Part shown: positions 51,237 to 60,490 of the stretch, piece by piece
Numbering within the stretch: position 1 is the stretch's first letter
Layout: the number at the start of each line of letters is the position of its first letter
Assembly: GCF_014256275.1 (NCBI RefSeq)
Contig: NZ_JACCFE010000002.1
Span: 124,001 to 188,000, forward strand
DNA: 64,000 nucleotides
Direction of reading: 5' to 3'
Source of the DNA: Rhodococcus sp. 4CII
GTDB lineage: Bacteria > Actinomycetota > Actinomycetes > Mycobacteriales > Mycobacteriaceae
Program-made: the position numbers and the translations under genes
The notes under the pieces: generated by a model
Database searches by the model: none
The model's input: only the letters and a program-made list of their open reading frames with translations
What the model was told of the DNA's origin: nothing

Positions 51237-52181
51237 ATGGGGACCACCTTCCACGGGCCGAGCCCGTGGCCGCACATCACCCGCGCGATCCGCACACGCG
51301 GCGCCCGCCATGCGGCGATCGCCTACCTCGGCCCGGATGCACCCGACCTACTCCCGCTGCGTGCCGGCGACGTCCTGGTCGTCAACGCCTCCAGGGCCGC
51401 GATCCGGGCGCACGCCACCTCCCCCGCAGCCCTCGCGTTCTACGTGAACAAGGGGGTGCGGGTGCTGTCCACGCCAACCCTGCACGCCAAGGTGATCGCG
51501 ACCAACACCCGGGCCGTGATCGGGTCGGCGAACGCGTCCGAGAACTCCATCCTCGCCGACGACGCCGTGGTCATCACCGACGACCCCGAGATCATCGCAG
51601 GTGTCTGGAAGTTCATCGACAGCCTCGACGAGATCACCGAGGTCGATCAGGTGTTCCTCGACGACGCGATCCGGGAGTGGGAGATCGGCCGTGCCGTGCC
51701 ACTGCCCGGGGTCACCGGACGTGTCCGCACCGAGACAGACTTCCTCCCCGCCCCGGTAACTCGGATGTTCGTCAAACACGCCGTCGACTACGAACCCACC
51801 CGAACCGAGAGCCGCGTGCTCGACGAGCAGCGGGGCCGACATCGCAGCCGGGGCGGCCCGGCGGCGAAGTACCAGCTCGAATCGCTGCGCCTCGATAGGC
51901 CCAGCGGGGTGAAGCGTGGCGACGTCATCGTCTTCGTCTCCACCGACGACCAGTGGATTTACGCGCCGGCGGTCGTGGTCTCCGACCCCATGAAGGTCCC
52001 GCGGTCCGGTGGGGCGGTTCTGTACTTCCTCCGCCTCCGCACCGACCTGTCCCCGCTCCCCCTCCCAGCCGCAGAGGAAGAGTTGACCGCTCTCGGGCAT
52101 CCGGGCTCACGGCTGCGGACCGACCACTTCGTCCGCTCCCCCACCATGCGGACAGCCCTGTTGAGTTTGTGGGACCTCTAG
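51237..52181 (+). CDS. PLD-like protein with a single HKD motif
   Basis: A 314-residue protein. The N-terminal half has a phospholipase D-like fold with one HKD-type motif, LHAKVIATNTRAVIGSANAS, preceded by strands that form a channel (ARHAAIAYLGPDAPDLLPL). Single-HKD proteins dimerise to make an active site and include nucleases. The C-terminal half (KYQLESLRLDRPSGVKRGDV then VSDPMKVPRSGG) is unrecognised. ATG at 51237 is used; the frame is open further upstream without homology. It may be a nuclease of a defence or repair type, but no partner gene is present. Confidence 0.65.
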   Translation: MGTTFHGPSPWPHITRAIRTRGARHAAIAYLGPDAPDLLPLRAGDVLVVNASRAAIRAHATSPAALAFYVNKGVRVLSTPTLHAKVIATNTRAVIGSANASENSILADDAVVITDDPEIIAGVWKFIDSLDEITEVDQVFLDDAIREWEIGRAVPLPGVTGRVRTETDFLPAPVTRMFVKHAVDYEPTRTESRVLDEQRGRHRSRGGPAAKYQLESLRLDRPSGVKRGDVIVFVSTDDQWIYAPAVVVSDPMKVPRSGGAVLYFLRLRTDLSPLPLPAAEEELTALGHPGSRLRTDHFVRSPTMRTALLSLWDL

Positions 52182-52442
52182 ACCTCAATCACCGAGCGGC
52201 GCAGTGGCCTTCTTAAGCATCAGGCGGACCTTGTCAGGGAAGGCGATCCGCACACCATGGGGGTGGAACCGGCAGCGGCGGGTGGTCGAGCAACGACGGT
52301 GTTACCTTCGACCACAGCAGGATCCCCACAGCGGCGGTGAGCGGAGAAGGCGCCCTGAGGGTATGCGCTCTCTCATGGCTCGTCCCTGGCGAGAATGTCG
52401 AGATGGACTCGGTTGCGGTGGCTGATTTCGCATCGACCGGAT
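52182..52442. other. No recognisable gene
   Basis: Spacer between the PLD-like gene and a doubtful minus-strand gene; no motif noticed. Confidence 0.4.
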
Positions 52443-52907
52443 TCAAGGTCGCGAAAGTAGGGCGCGGCACTGCTCATCGGTGCCTACTTCCGCGTTCTGC
52501 CCGATCACGTTGACCGGTTCGCGTATTCCGTTTCGCCAGTCGATGACCGTGTAGGCGAACTGGCCGTGGGTGGTGAAGTCGCGTTGGCGGGTGCAGACGA
52601 CGAAGTGCTCCGAGAGTGCGCGGACGGTGTCCGGGCGACGGGGTTCGATCCCGAGGACATCGACCGCGACACGCTCGGAGAAAATCAGCGGGGAACGCTC
52701 GCAGATGGTCGGCTCGCGGGGAAGGCGTGGTGACCCTGATGAACGCCAAGGGCGCATCGACCACCCCGCTCGCATTCGATCCCGGCGGCCAGATCCGCTT
52801 GCGCGGGCGTCCCTGCGTGTGAAATAGGTGTGTTTGTCGCAGTGCGGGCAGGTCACCCAGCAGGATGTCGGGCGGTGGGTTCGAGGGGCCATTTTTCGGT
52901 GCTCCAT
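52443..52907 (-). CDS. Hypothetical protein with a zinc-ribbon-like start
   Basis: A 154-residue frame. Its N-terminus has VTCPHCDKHTYF, a cysteine pair as in zinc ribbons. The C-terminal part (TRQRDFTTHGQFAYTVIDWR then NGIREPVNVIGQ) looks protein-like. The middle is Arg/Ser-rich and may be out of frame, so a frameshift is possible. No ribosome site is clear and I recognise no family. Confidence 0.35.
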   Translation of the reverse strand: MEHRKMAPRTHRPTSCWVTCPHCDKHTYFTRRDARASGSGRRDRMRAGWSMRPWRSSGSPRLPREPTICERSPLIFSERVAVDVLGIEPRRPDTVRALSEHFVVCTRQRDFTTHGQFAYTVIDWRNGIREPVNVIGQNAEVGTDEQCRALLSRP

Positions 52908-52931
52908 TCGATTTTGGGCGCCGTCGGCTCG

Positions 52932-53702
52932 TCAGACGGCGCGGGTGATCTGCAGATTCAGCCAATCCGCGATCCACTGGACGGCGTTGCGGCCGGCGTT
53001 GTCGACGACCAAGTTCTGGTTGCTCTGGTGTGCACCGGAGGCGAAGAAGCTGGCCGCGTTCAGTCCCTCCCCGACGACCGCGGCGAGTTCCCCGGCCCCC
53101 TGCGAGCGCGCCATCGTGGACACCGACACGGCGAGTGCTGCGAGGTCGAGGGTCTGGGCCTGCGTGGTGATCGCGTTCCCGACCGGGTTGGCCTGCGTGC
53201 CCAGCAGCGCGGGGTCGGTATTGCCGGCTTTGCCGGTGAGCATGTTTGCGCCCACCGAGGCGAGCTCGAGGCCGAGTGGGATCAACGCTGCGGTCTGCGC
53301 CGCATCACCCACCGGGTCGGGAAGCACTCCGGGTGGAGGGAAGAGCTTGGCCGCGGCGGTCCACGCAATTTCCTGGGCCTGGCCGGCGATGTTGGCCAGC
53401 TTGATCACGTCGACGTTGCCGAGAATGCTGGTGACCAGCGCTGTGTGCGAGAGCTGAGAGATTTCGGGGGCGGTGGCGGGCAGTGTGGTGGTGCCACTGT
53501 TCGAGAGTGTGGCTGCGGTGTTCGCGATGGTGGTCACCGCGTCGAGTGCACCGGTCAGGTCCGCGTGGCTCGCGGTGGTAAGGACCTGCGCGGCCGCATG
53601 TTCCGGTGTGCCCACTGGGGCTGCGGCCAGGCCTGCGGTGGCGGCAGTGTTCGCGGCCCCGGACTGCAGCAGCTCGGCGAGTGGGCTGAGTGTCTTACTC
53701 AC
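52932..53702 (-). CDS. Helical protein coupled to a cutinase gene
   Basis: A 256-residue Ala-rich protein, almost entirely helical by appearance (SPLAELLQSGAANTAATAGL, TALVTSILGNVDVIKLANIA, ISQLSHTAL). It has no signal peptide, membrane segment or catalytic motif I recognise. It starts with GTG overlapping the cutinase stop by four bases. The tight coupling suggests that it once formed one long exported protein with the cutinase, or that the two interact. Confidence 0.6.
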   Translation of the reverse strand: MSKTLSPLAELLQSGAANTAATAGLAAAPVGTPEHAAAQVLTTASHADLTGALDAVTTIANTAATLSNSGTTTLPATAPEISQLSHTALVTSILGNVDVIKLANIAGQAQEIAWTAAAKLFPPPGVLPDPVGDAAQTAALIPLGLELASVGANMLTGKAGNTDPALLGTQANPVGNAITTQAQTLDLAALAVSVSTMARSQGAGELAAVVGEGLNAASFFASGAHQSNQNLVVDNAGRNAVQWIADWLNLQITRAV

Positions 53703-54250
53703 GAGGTTGCGGTGTCGCCTATCCGGTTCACATCAACCGAACCACCGGTGTCGCTGCCGCTCAGTTGTTTTGCAAGCACGTCGACATTCGATCCGAGACC
53801 GGGCAGGTCGACGTCGGTGAAATCGGAGGTCAGCGCGGTGGCAATAGCAGTGTTACCTCCTTCGGTGCCGGTGGTGCCGGGGGTCTTCGACAGGATCGAT
53901 CCGAGCGATCCGAGGAACGGGTTCGCACCCTTCTGGATCGAGCAGTACAGGTCGTTCGGATCGCAGATCGAGGCCACCCGCCCGGACAACTTGCCCATGC
54001 CCTGCACTCGGGGACCGGCGATCCCCTCCCCGGAGGTATTCGGTCCCACCGTCGCCGCGCCCTTCGTGCCGGCACCGGGATCGGCGAGCAGTGCCACACC
54101 GAGGACCCGGTCCGCATCGACCGGCCCCTGATCGTTTCCGATCGCCGAGGCGAGATCGCCTGCAGCGTCCGAACCTTGGGAGTAGCCGGTGATCGTGATC
54201 TTCGCGCCCTGGCATTTGTCGGTGTAGTTCTTCAGCACGGCGCTGAGCAT
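53699..54250 (-). pseudogene. Cutinase-family serine hydrolase, N-terminally truncated
   Basis: The 183-codon frame contains the cutinase nucleophile box ITITGYSQGSDAAGDLA and the disulfide-flanked aspartate region ICDPNDLYCS. Cutinases normally begin with an export signal and about 90 more residues before this box. Here a TGA lies a few codons upstream of the first ATG, and no signal sequence is found in any frame. A clear catalytic histidine after the aspartate is also not visible. It is probably not secreted or active. Confidence 0.6.
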
Positions 54251-54579
54251 GGTAGCGACCGCTCAGACCACCACCCTCACTAGTCCGACACCGAAGATGG
54301 GACTGGCAAGGTACTGGATTCTCAACACCCCTAATGCCATTCAGGCCCGCCACCAGGTGACCTCGGTGGACCGTGCCGACGGAGTTGACGGCCGCCGAAT
54401 GACTTGCCACCGGTCCAACGGCGACGTGGAACCGTATGGGCAGCCGGGTATATCTGGGCGTCCCACGACGAGGGTGTCATGGGCACGAAGATGGCCGACT
54501 GCCGACCGATTGATTTCTTACAAGTGCGACAGCTCACGACACGCTAATTTGGGGGCACCCCGAAGAAGAGGAGAGCCCC
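54251..54579. other. No recognisable gene
   Basis: 330 bases where the 5' end of the cutinase gene would be expected. No homologous frame remains. The end nearest 54560 holds the ribosome site of the next gene. Confidence 0.4.
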
Positions 54580-55161
54580 GTGGGCAAGGTGGTCATGTAC
54601 AGCTCGGTGTCGGTGGACGGCTTCGTCGCGGACGAGAATGACCAGCCCGGACCGCTGTTCGACTGGTTGTCCAGCGGTGACGTCCCGTTGGACGAGAGCG
54701 GCGAGTTGAACGTGTCGCAGACGTCCTACGACTACATCCGGCCGTACTGGGACCAGATCGGGGCGACACTCGTCGGCCGCCACGTCTTCGACATTACGGA
54801 CGGCTGGGGCGGGAATCCTCCGGGCGGGATCGATCACGTGGTCGTCGTGACCCACCGGCCGGAGCCCGAGGGCTGGGACCCCGAGGCGCCGTTTCACTTC
54901 GTCGACGGCGTCGAGGCAGCCGTGGCCAAGGCGCAGGAGCTTGCGGGTGACCGCATGGTCGAGGTCGCCGCTGGCGACGTCGGTGGCCAGGTGCTTGCCG
55001 CGGGCCTGATCGACGAGGTGCGCATGGACGTCGTGCCCGTCGTGTTCGGGTCCGGCAAGCGCTACTTCGGGTCGGCCCACGCGCAGCACCTGTTGGAGGA
55101 TCCTGACGTGGTTATTCAGGGCAACCGGGTGCTTCACCTGCGCTATCGGGTGCGCCGTTGA
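54580..55161 (+). CDS. RibD C-terminal/dihydrofolate reductase-like protein
   Basis: A 193-residue protein of the RibD_C reductase family. Landmarks are VMYSSVSVDGFVADENDQPG at the start, TLVGRHVFDITDGWGG, and ELAGDRMVEVAAGDVGGQVL with LIDEVRMDVVPVVFGSGKR. It would bind NADPH and reduce an unknown pterin-like or other substrate in the cytoplasm; many stand-alone relatives have no assigned role. GTG follows GAAGAGGAGAG. A hairpin terminator lies 130 bases downstream. Confidence 0.85.
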   Translation: MGKVVMYSSVSVDGFVADENDQPGPLFDWLSSGDVPLDESGELNVSQTSYDYIRPYWDQIGATLVGRHVFDITDGWGGNPPGGIDHVVVVTHRPEPEGWDPEAPFHFVDGVEAAVAKAQELAGDRMVEVAAGDVGGQVLAAGLIDEVRMDVVPVVFGSGKRYFGSAHAQHLLEDPDVVIQGNRVLHLRYRVRR

Positions 55162-55288
55162 CCGATCTGAGCGGGCACGCAACGAAGTCCACTGCGAACA
55201 GAAGCGTGCAGATCTCCGCAGATCCTCGCGACTTGAGGCGCCTCAAACAAGCCGATACTGAGTCCCCGCTGCACCCATAGCGCGACTC

Positions 55289-55316
55289 AAGCCCGACCCC
55301 GCCGGCTCGGGCTTTT
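55289..55316 (+). terminator. Rho-independent terminator
   Basis: AAGCCCGA and TCGGGCTT form an eight-bp stem around ten bases, followed by TTTC; it lies after the RibD-like gene. Confidence 0.75.
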
Positions 55317-55634
55317 CATGCCCGCGTGGCATCCCCGAACCACAATGGAATCCCGCTGTGGTCAACCGCCCACCACCTTGCATGCATGGGCCCTCCACCA
55401 CCGAGAATCGGAGGTGGATCCTTCTCGACAGTGTTTCTAGGACTTCGGGGCGTCCGCGTCCGCCCAGTTACCTACTCGCGAGTGGCCGGTTAGCGCCCCC
55501 GGGGTTCGGCTTGCGGTGATCTTTCGGGACATCTCGACGAGCCGTTGTGGCTGCCTGTCGATGGAGTTGGAGGCCTTGAGATGTCCCTGTCCGATCCGTG
55601 TGTCTGACCGTTCTCGGGGCCGTCCGGTGAGCCG
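55317..55634. other. No recognisable gene
   Basis: About 320 bases; the 3' part (from about 55581) may belong to the integrase fragment in another frame. Confidence 0.35.
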
Positions 55635-55862
55635 GTGGTCCGGCTCGGGGTGCGGTTGGTCGATGACTATCTGGAGTTCCTGGAGGGGCGGTGTCGCTCG
55701 AACACGGTGCTGGCCGCGTACGACCTGCGGGTGTTCTTCACTGTGGTCGCCAAGGCACCAGCCGAGGTCGCACCGGCGAACGTGCTGGCCGCCCACACCC
55801 CATCGGTCGTTGTTGAACTCGTGAGTGCGCAAGGACGCGATTACCGGTTGAATGAGCCTTGA
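55635..55862 (+). pseudogene. Tyrosine recombinase, N-terminal fragment
   Basis: VDDYLEFLEGRCRSNTVLAA, then YDLRVFFTVVAKAPAEVAPA, resembles the SAM-like core-binding domain of phage-type integrases. The frame ends after 75 codons, immediately against the LuxR gene start, without the catalytic domain. Confidence 0.5.
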
Positions 55863-57480
55863 TGTCCGACCGCGATGACGTCCGTCTCGGCCTGCAGCTG
55901 TTCGCGCAGCAGGCTTGGGCGAGGGCGCACCAAGCGCTGGCAACGGCTGACCAACGCGATCCGCTCCCGGTCGACGTGTTGGAGAAACTCGCCGGGGCTG
56001 CATACCTGGCGGGAATGAACGATGAGAGCGACCGAGCCTGGAGCCGTGCCTTCCAGGTCCACGAGCGCGGCGGCGATCGGCAGCGCGCAGTGCGGTGCGC
56101 CTTCTGGGTGGCCTTCCGTTTGGTGAACGCCTACGACGAACCCCGCAGCGGCGGGTGGATTTCCCGGATCGGTCGGTTGTTGGAAGGGTGCGACCAGTGC
56201 GTTGAGCACGGTTACGCAGCTATCTGCGGGCGACGCAGGTGCTGTTCTTCAGGGGCGACGTCAGGGCAGCCGCGGAGACGTACGCCGAAGCCGCGAGGAT
56301 CGGTGATCAGTACGCGAACGTCGAGTTGACCACGATCGCTCGCACGGGCCAGGGCCGGTGCCTCATCTATCTGGACGAGGTCGACGCCGGCCTGGCCCTG
56401 CTCGACGAGGCCATGATGGCCGTGACCGCGGGTGACGTCTCGCCGATTCTCACCGCCGACACCTACTGCACGGTGATTGAGGGCTGCAGGGAGCTGTTCG
56501 ACCTGCGCCGGGTCCAGGTCTGGACATCCGGATTGGTCGCGTGGTGCCACGCACAGCCTGAACTCGTCGCTTTCCGCGGCCAGTGTCTGGTCGATCGCTG
56601 CGAGGTGCTTCAGTTGAGCGGCGAATGGGTCGACGCTCTCGCGGAGGCCCGGCGAGCGTGCGAGCACCTCAGTACCCCCAAGCCCCACCCTCCCATCGGC
56701 GCGGCGCACTACCAGGTGGGTGAGCTGCACAGACTGGGCGGGGAGCTCACTGCCGCCGAGGCCGCCTACCGCAGGGCCAGCGCGGCCGGTCATGATCCGC
56801 AGCCCGGACTCGCCCTACTACGCCTCGCGCAAGGCAAGGTCGACTCGGCCCGCACCACCATCCAGCGGGTTCTCACCGAAACGCGGGACCACCTCGTCCG
56901 CGCGCGTCTGCTTCCCGCCTACGTGGAGATCAGCCTCTGCGCCGGAGATCGCGATGCAGCAAGCACCGCGGCGGCAGAGCTGGCGGACACCGCAGCGGCG
57001 TTGCGTGCCCCGTTGCTCAGAGCCATGTCGGCGACGGCGGACGGCCGGGTATTGCTTGCACGCGACGACGCACCGGCGGCGCTGGGCCGATTGCGGGCAG
57101 CAGAGAAGCTGTGGACAGATCTGGAGGCGCCGTACGAACTCGCGCGCGTTCGTCTCCTCATCGCAGAGGGCTGCGGTGCTCTGGGGGACCATGAGAGCCA
57201 GACGATGGAGGCTCGAGCCGCCCGCGCCGCCCTCGAGCGGTTGGGCGCCGCCGGCGACCTGGCCCGACTTGACGTTTCCCACCAGGCCACCGTCCTGAGC
57301 AGGAGGGAATCCGAGGTGATCAGGCGGATCGCAGCAGGCGATTCCAACAGGCAGATCGCCGAAGCGCTTGTGATCAGCGAGCGAACCGTGGAACGCCACG
57401 TGAGCAACATCTTTGCCAAACTCGACATCACAAGTCGTGCGGCTGCGACCGCCTATGCCTACGAGCACGATCTGGTGTAA
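55862..57480 (+). pseudogene. LuxR-type regulator with TPR-like repeats, frameshifted
   Basis: Two frames together make a regulator of about 535 residues. The first (from ATG 55862) covers helical repeats up to LLEGCDQCVEHGY. The second resumes with LRATQVLFFRGDVRAAAETY and runs to the end. The extra eight bases GCAGCTAT between them explain the shift. The C-terminal LuxR helix-turn-helix is intact: LSRRESEVIRRIAAGDSNRQ, then SERTVERHVSNIFAKL. The first fragment alone cannot bind DNA, so it is dead unless a sequencing error or internal start at 56239 rescues it. It precedes cupin and SnoaL-like genes that it probably controlled. Confidence 0.75.
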
Positions 57481-57481
57481 C

Positions 57482-57497
57482 TGGGTGCCAGCACCCA
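57482..57497. promoter_or_regulatory. Palindrome TGGGTGC-CA-GCACCCA
   Basis: Perfect 7-2-7 inverted repeat beginning two bases after the LuxR stop and 100 bases before the cupin gene; a related half-site TGGGTGCT lies about 20 bases on. Candidate operator, or a weak terminator. Confidence 0.45.
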
Positions 57498-57597
57498 AAT
57501 CTCGGACCCGCTGAAGATGGGTGCTCGCTCGGATGCCGCGGATCCCCGCCATCCCTAACGTCGGAGGCATAGAAACCACCACTGAAGGAGGCATCCG

Positions 57598-57975
57598 ATG
57601 CCAAGCGTTACCAAGACATCCGCATCCGAGCAGGTAAGCATCGAAGGTCTCGACGTGGGAATGGAGAATTTCGAGGGCGGGTACACCGTCTGCTTCGAGT
57701 CCCACCACGCCGACACCGACCTGGCTCCGGCCTTCCGGGGACTGCCCGATGACCGCTGCCAGTTCTCCCGCTGGGGCTACGTCGTTCGAGGCCGGGTCGG
57801 CTTCCGATTCGCCAGCCACGAGGAGACCTACTCCACCGGCGAGGCCTATTACGTCCCACCTGGCCACACCCCGATCCACTACGCCGGAACCGAGCTCGTC
57901 GAATTCAGCCCGACCGATCAGCTCGGCCAGGCCCTCGGCGTGGCCATGGCAAACCTCGGCGTCGAGGTTCGGTGA
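57598..57975 (+). CDS. Small cupin-like protein
   Basis: A 125-residue single-domain protein of cupin type. The first motif region is RWGYVVRGRVGFRF and the second GEAYYVPPGHTPIHYAGTEL, with histidines that could bind a metal. A strong ribosome site (GAAGGAGG) precedes the ATG. Its stop overlaps the SnoaL-like start (GTGA). The pair lies downstream of a LuxR-type regulator; their role is unknown. Confidence 0.75.
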   Translation: MPSVTKTSASEQVSIEGLDVGMENFEGGYTVCFESHHADTDLAPAFRGLPDDRCQFSRWGYVVRGRVGFRFASHEETYSTGEAYYVPPGHTPIHYAGTELVEFSPTDQLGQALGVAMANLGVEVR

Positions 57976-58373
57976 TGACGATGAGCACCCACCCCAATGT
58001 CGCCACCATCGATCGAATGACCGCCGCGATCGTCGAAGGCGACCGAGACACGTTGACGACCCTGTTCTCAGATGACCTCGTGCTCCACGTGAGCGGGCCG
58101 CTGCCGAGCCTCGGCGACCACGCCGGTGTTGACGGCCTGCTCGGCGCCATCGGGCTGATTTTCGAACTCACCGATGGCCAAGTAGATCTGCAGCAGCTTT
58201 CCTGCCTTGCCGACGACACCTACGCCGCCGAGTGGGAACACGCGGTGTTCACGCGAAACGGTCGCTCCGTCGAAGTCAAGAACGCCTTCATCTACCGCTT
58301 CGACCAAGGCCGGATCGCGGAGATGTGGATGATCTGCGCCGGGAGACCCGAACTCACCTCGTTCTGGAACTGA
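57972..58373 (+). CDS. SnoaL-like (NTF2-fold) protein
   Basis: A 133-residue protein of the SnoaL/NTF2 fold. Typical features are the N-terminal helix IDRMTAAIVEGDRDTLTTLF, the strand LVLHVSGP, and the C-terminal VKNAFIYRFDQGRIAEMWM. Members can be cyclases, isomerases or have no catalytic role. It is translationally coupled to the cupin gene by GTGA; downstream ATGs at 57975 and 57984 are alternative starts. Confidence 0.8.
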   Translation: MMTMSTHPNVATIDRMTAAIVEGDRDTLTTLFSDDLVLHVSGPLPSLGDHAGVDGLLGAIGLIFELTDGQVDLQQLSCLADDTYAAEWEHAVFTRNGRSVEVKNAFIYRFDQGRIAEMWMICAGRPELTSFWN

Positions 58374-58530
58374 CTCCACCGTCCTCGTCGACGTCGTCTC
58401 CTGGCCGTCTCGGTGTCACGGCGTCACGCTCGACGATTCTTGGGTTCGTGCGGTCAGCGATCCTCTACGGACAGCTATCGCGGGCTCTGACCGTCGCGGT
58501 ATTCTTCAGCGCAAGGTAGCCCCGCGCCCG

Positions 58531-59844
58531 ATGGCGTCGTCCATCGGTTCGTCGAGTGCGTGGGGTGTGACGATGCTCGCCGAAACGGCTAATCGCACTC
58601 TTGCTGTGTTCGCCCCTGGATGGGTTCTCGATGACCGCTCGCTCGCACCACCCGCTCGCGGTGATGTCGTCGAAGTCGTGCTGACCTTCCACCCCACCGG
58701 CCAAACACCCTCACCATGTGGGCAAACCGTGCTGGCAACCGTCCGGCCGATGTTCGGGCACATCCCCTACAGCCACCCGGAGGGTGGACTGCGGTGGCCG
58801 CTCGAGGCAATCGGTGACGGATGGTCCGCCGAGTGGTTGTCCGACGGGCCCCTGACGGGACGAGTCGAACTCACCGGAAGATTCGTCGTCGATATTGCCT
58901 GGACGGGGTCCGACAATCCCGTACGGGTTCGCGGCAGGGTTCGACGGGTCCAGCTTGTCGAACAGCGCATCGAACACACCGGCAATGGACTGCGTGCCTT
59001 GGACGGCACCGAGCGACTGACCGAGGTCGAGTCCACCCCGCACCGCTACTGGTCGAACTGGGAGACGCTCTCGACCGAGGACCACTTCCAGGGGACTGGA
59101 GTGCTGATCGACCTGGACGTCGACAACGTACCGGTCACCGAGGCGGAGTTCGTCGCCGGCGCGGTCTCCATCGACGGACCCGACGTGTGGGTGATGGATC
59201 GGTCGAATCCTGTCCTGCTGCACATTGACACGGGGTCGACACCACCGCGAATCGTCGAGTATCTGTTGCCGCTGACGATCGAGCCGCCGACGGACCAGTG
59301 GACCCGCAAGGTCCACGCCGACCGCGGCGGGTGCTGGATCACCTCCCGGCACGAGGTGTTCCGGTGCGACCGTGCCGGGGACGGAACGTTGACCATTGAA
59401 CGCGTCTGTGCCGAAGGCGGTAGCAGCGTCGTCGTCGACGGGCGACTGTTCCTTGTCGGCACCACGTATCCGATGCTGCGTCGAGACCGCCGGTACGGGG
59501 TGGTGCGCGTCGATCCCGATGCTCACCCGGTGCGGATGCTCGACGACGAGCGGCGACTGGTCCCGGTCGATGATCCGGCAACCGTGGCCCGGGTGACCGC
59601 TCAGCCGCGACGTGCCGACAAGGCGCGCGGCGCCGACGACACCGAATGGGTCGCCGTCGTCGAACTCACCGCGACATCTCCGGACGGCACACGCCGGCGA
59701 GTCGACCTCGATGCCCGTACTCGGGGCACGGTGCAGTGGATTCAGCCGGATCCCTTTGCCGATCCCGCGAACGCGGACATCGTGGCAAGAATCTCGGTGC
59801 CGATGCCGGGTGCGCGGACCACCGACACGACCGCTGGTCCATGA
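58531..59844 (+). CDS. Unrecognised 437-residue protein, beta-rich
   Basis: A soluble protein without signal peptide or membrane helix. The N-terminal 150 residues are strand-rich (RGDVVEVVLTFHPTG, ATVRPMFGHIPYSHPEGG). The rest shows repeated short strands such as WVMDRSNPVLLHIDTG and GRLFLVGTTYP, recalling beta-propellers. I recognise no family. A start at 58573 is also possible. Two further beta-rich genes follow in the same direction, the next after 31 bases, so they may form a unit. Codon use is typical for the region. Confidence 0.65.
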   Translation: MASSIGSSSAWGVTMLAETANRTLAVFAPGWVLDDRSLAPPARGDVVEVVLTFHPTGQTPSPCGQTVLATVRPMFGHIPYSHPEGGLRWPLEAIGDGWSAEWLSDGPLTGRVELTGRFVVDIAWTGSDNPVRVRGRVRRVQLVEQRIEHTGNGLRALDGTERLTEVESTPHRYWSNWETLSTEDHFQGTGVLIDLDVDNVPVTEAEFVAGAVSIDGPDVWVMDRSNPVLLHIDTGSTPPRIVEYLLPLTIEPPTDQWTRKVHADRGGCWITSRHEVFRCDRAGDGTLTIERVCAEGGSSVVVDGRLFLVGTTYPMLRRDRRYGVVRVDPDAHPVRMLDDERRLVPVDDPATVARVTAQPRRADKARGADDTEWVAVVELTATSPDGTRRRVDLDARTRGTVQWIQPDPFADPANADIVARISVPMPGARTTDTTAGP

Positions 59845-59875
59845 TCAGACCCGTGCCCCATCGGGTGATGGAGTC

Positions 59876-60490
59876 ATGACACAACGTCTGCTGACCGTGC
59901 CGATTGTGATCAAGTCCGACGTGCTGCCCTACACCGCCCCCTTCCACCTGGATAGCCGAATTGGGGTCCATCTGTCCTGGACACCCACACTGGGGCGGTG
60001 GTGGCGCATTCTTGCGGAGGGGTGGCACACCACCATGCCGATCCGGCTGCACTCAGAAGTCGTCGCCGGCACGCGCGACACGTACATCACGCAGGGCGGG
60101 ACACCCGTTGCCGTCGAGGTGGTGGCGGAACTGGCCGGAGTCCGTGTTGCGACGCATGTTGCTCTGCCGCTCCCTGCTTCGCGTCGTATCGAGGTCTCCG
60201 GCGCGCTCAATGTGTCGAAGCCTGCTGACCGGACCGATGGACGGCGGATCCGGTCTCGCGTGCTTCCCACCACCGGCAGGGTGGGCCGCATCCGGATGTT
60301 GTGCGTCGCGGTCGGGGTTCCCGCCGACGCTCCCGACGGTTGGGTCGCGAGCCAGTATCTACCGGGAACGGTGCGCGAGTACGAACTCCGTCGCAGCCCA
60401 GCAGGCGTGTACACCTATCCGACCGCTGAAGGCGATGACGGGGATTACCGCGAGGAGCTTCTCGTTGTCGACTTGATGTGCGACGGATGA
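59876..60490 (+). CDS. Unrecognised 204-residue protein
   Basis: A soluble strand-rich protein (VPIVIKSDVLPYTAPFHLDS, RIRMLCVAVGVPADAPDGW, YELRRSPAGVYTYPTAEGDD). It has no signal, membrane helix or known motif. GGAG lies close to the ATG. Its stop overlaps the next start as ATGA, so it is made together with the following protein. It may be a partner of the larger gene upstream. Confidence 0.6.
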   Translation: MTQRLLTVPIVIKSDVLPYTAPFHLDSRIGVHLSWTPTLGRWWRILAEGWHTTMPIRLHSEVVAGTRDTYITQGGTPVAVEVVAELAGVRVATHVALPLPASRRIEVSGALNVSKPADRTDGRRIRSRVLPTTGRVGRIRMLCVAVGVPADAPDGWVASQYLPGTVREYELRRSPAGVYTYPTAEGDDGDYREELLVVDLMCDG

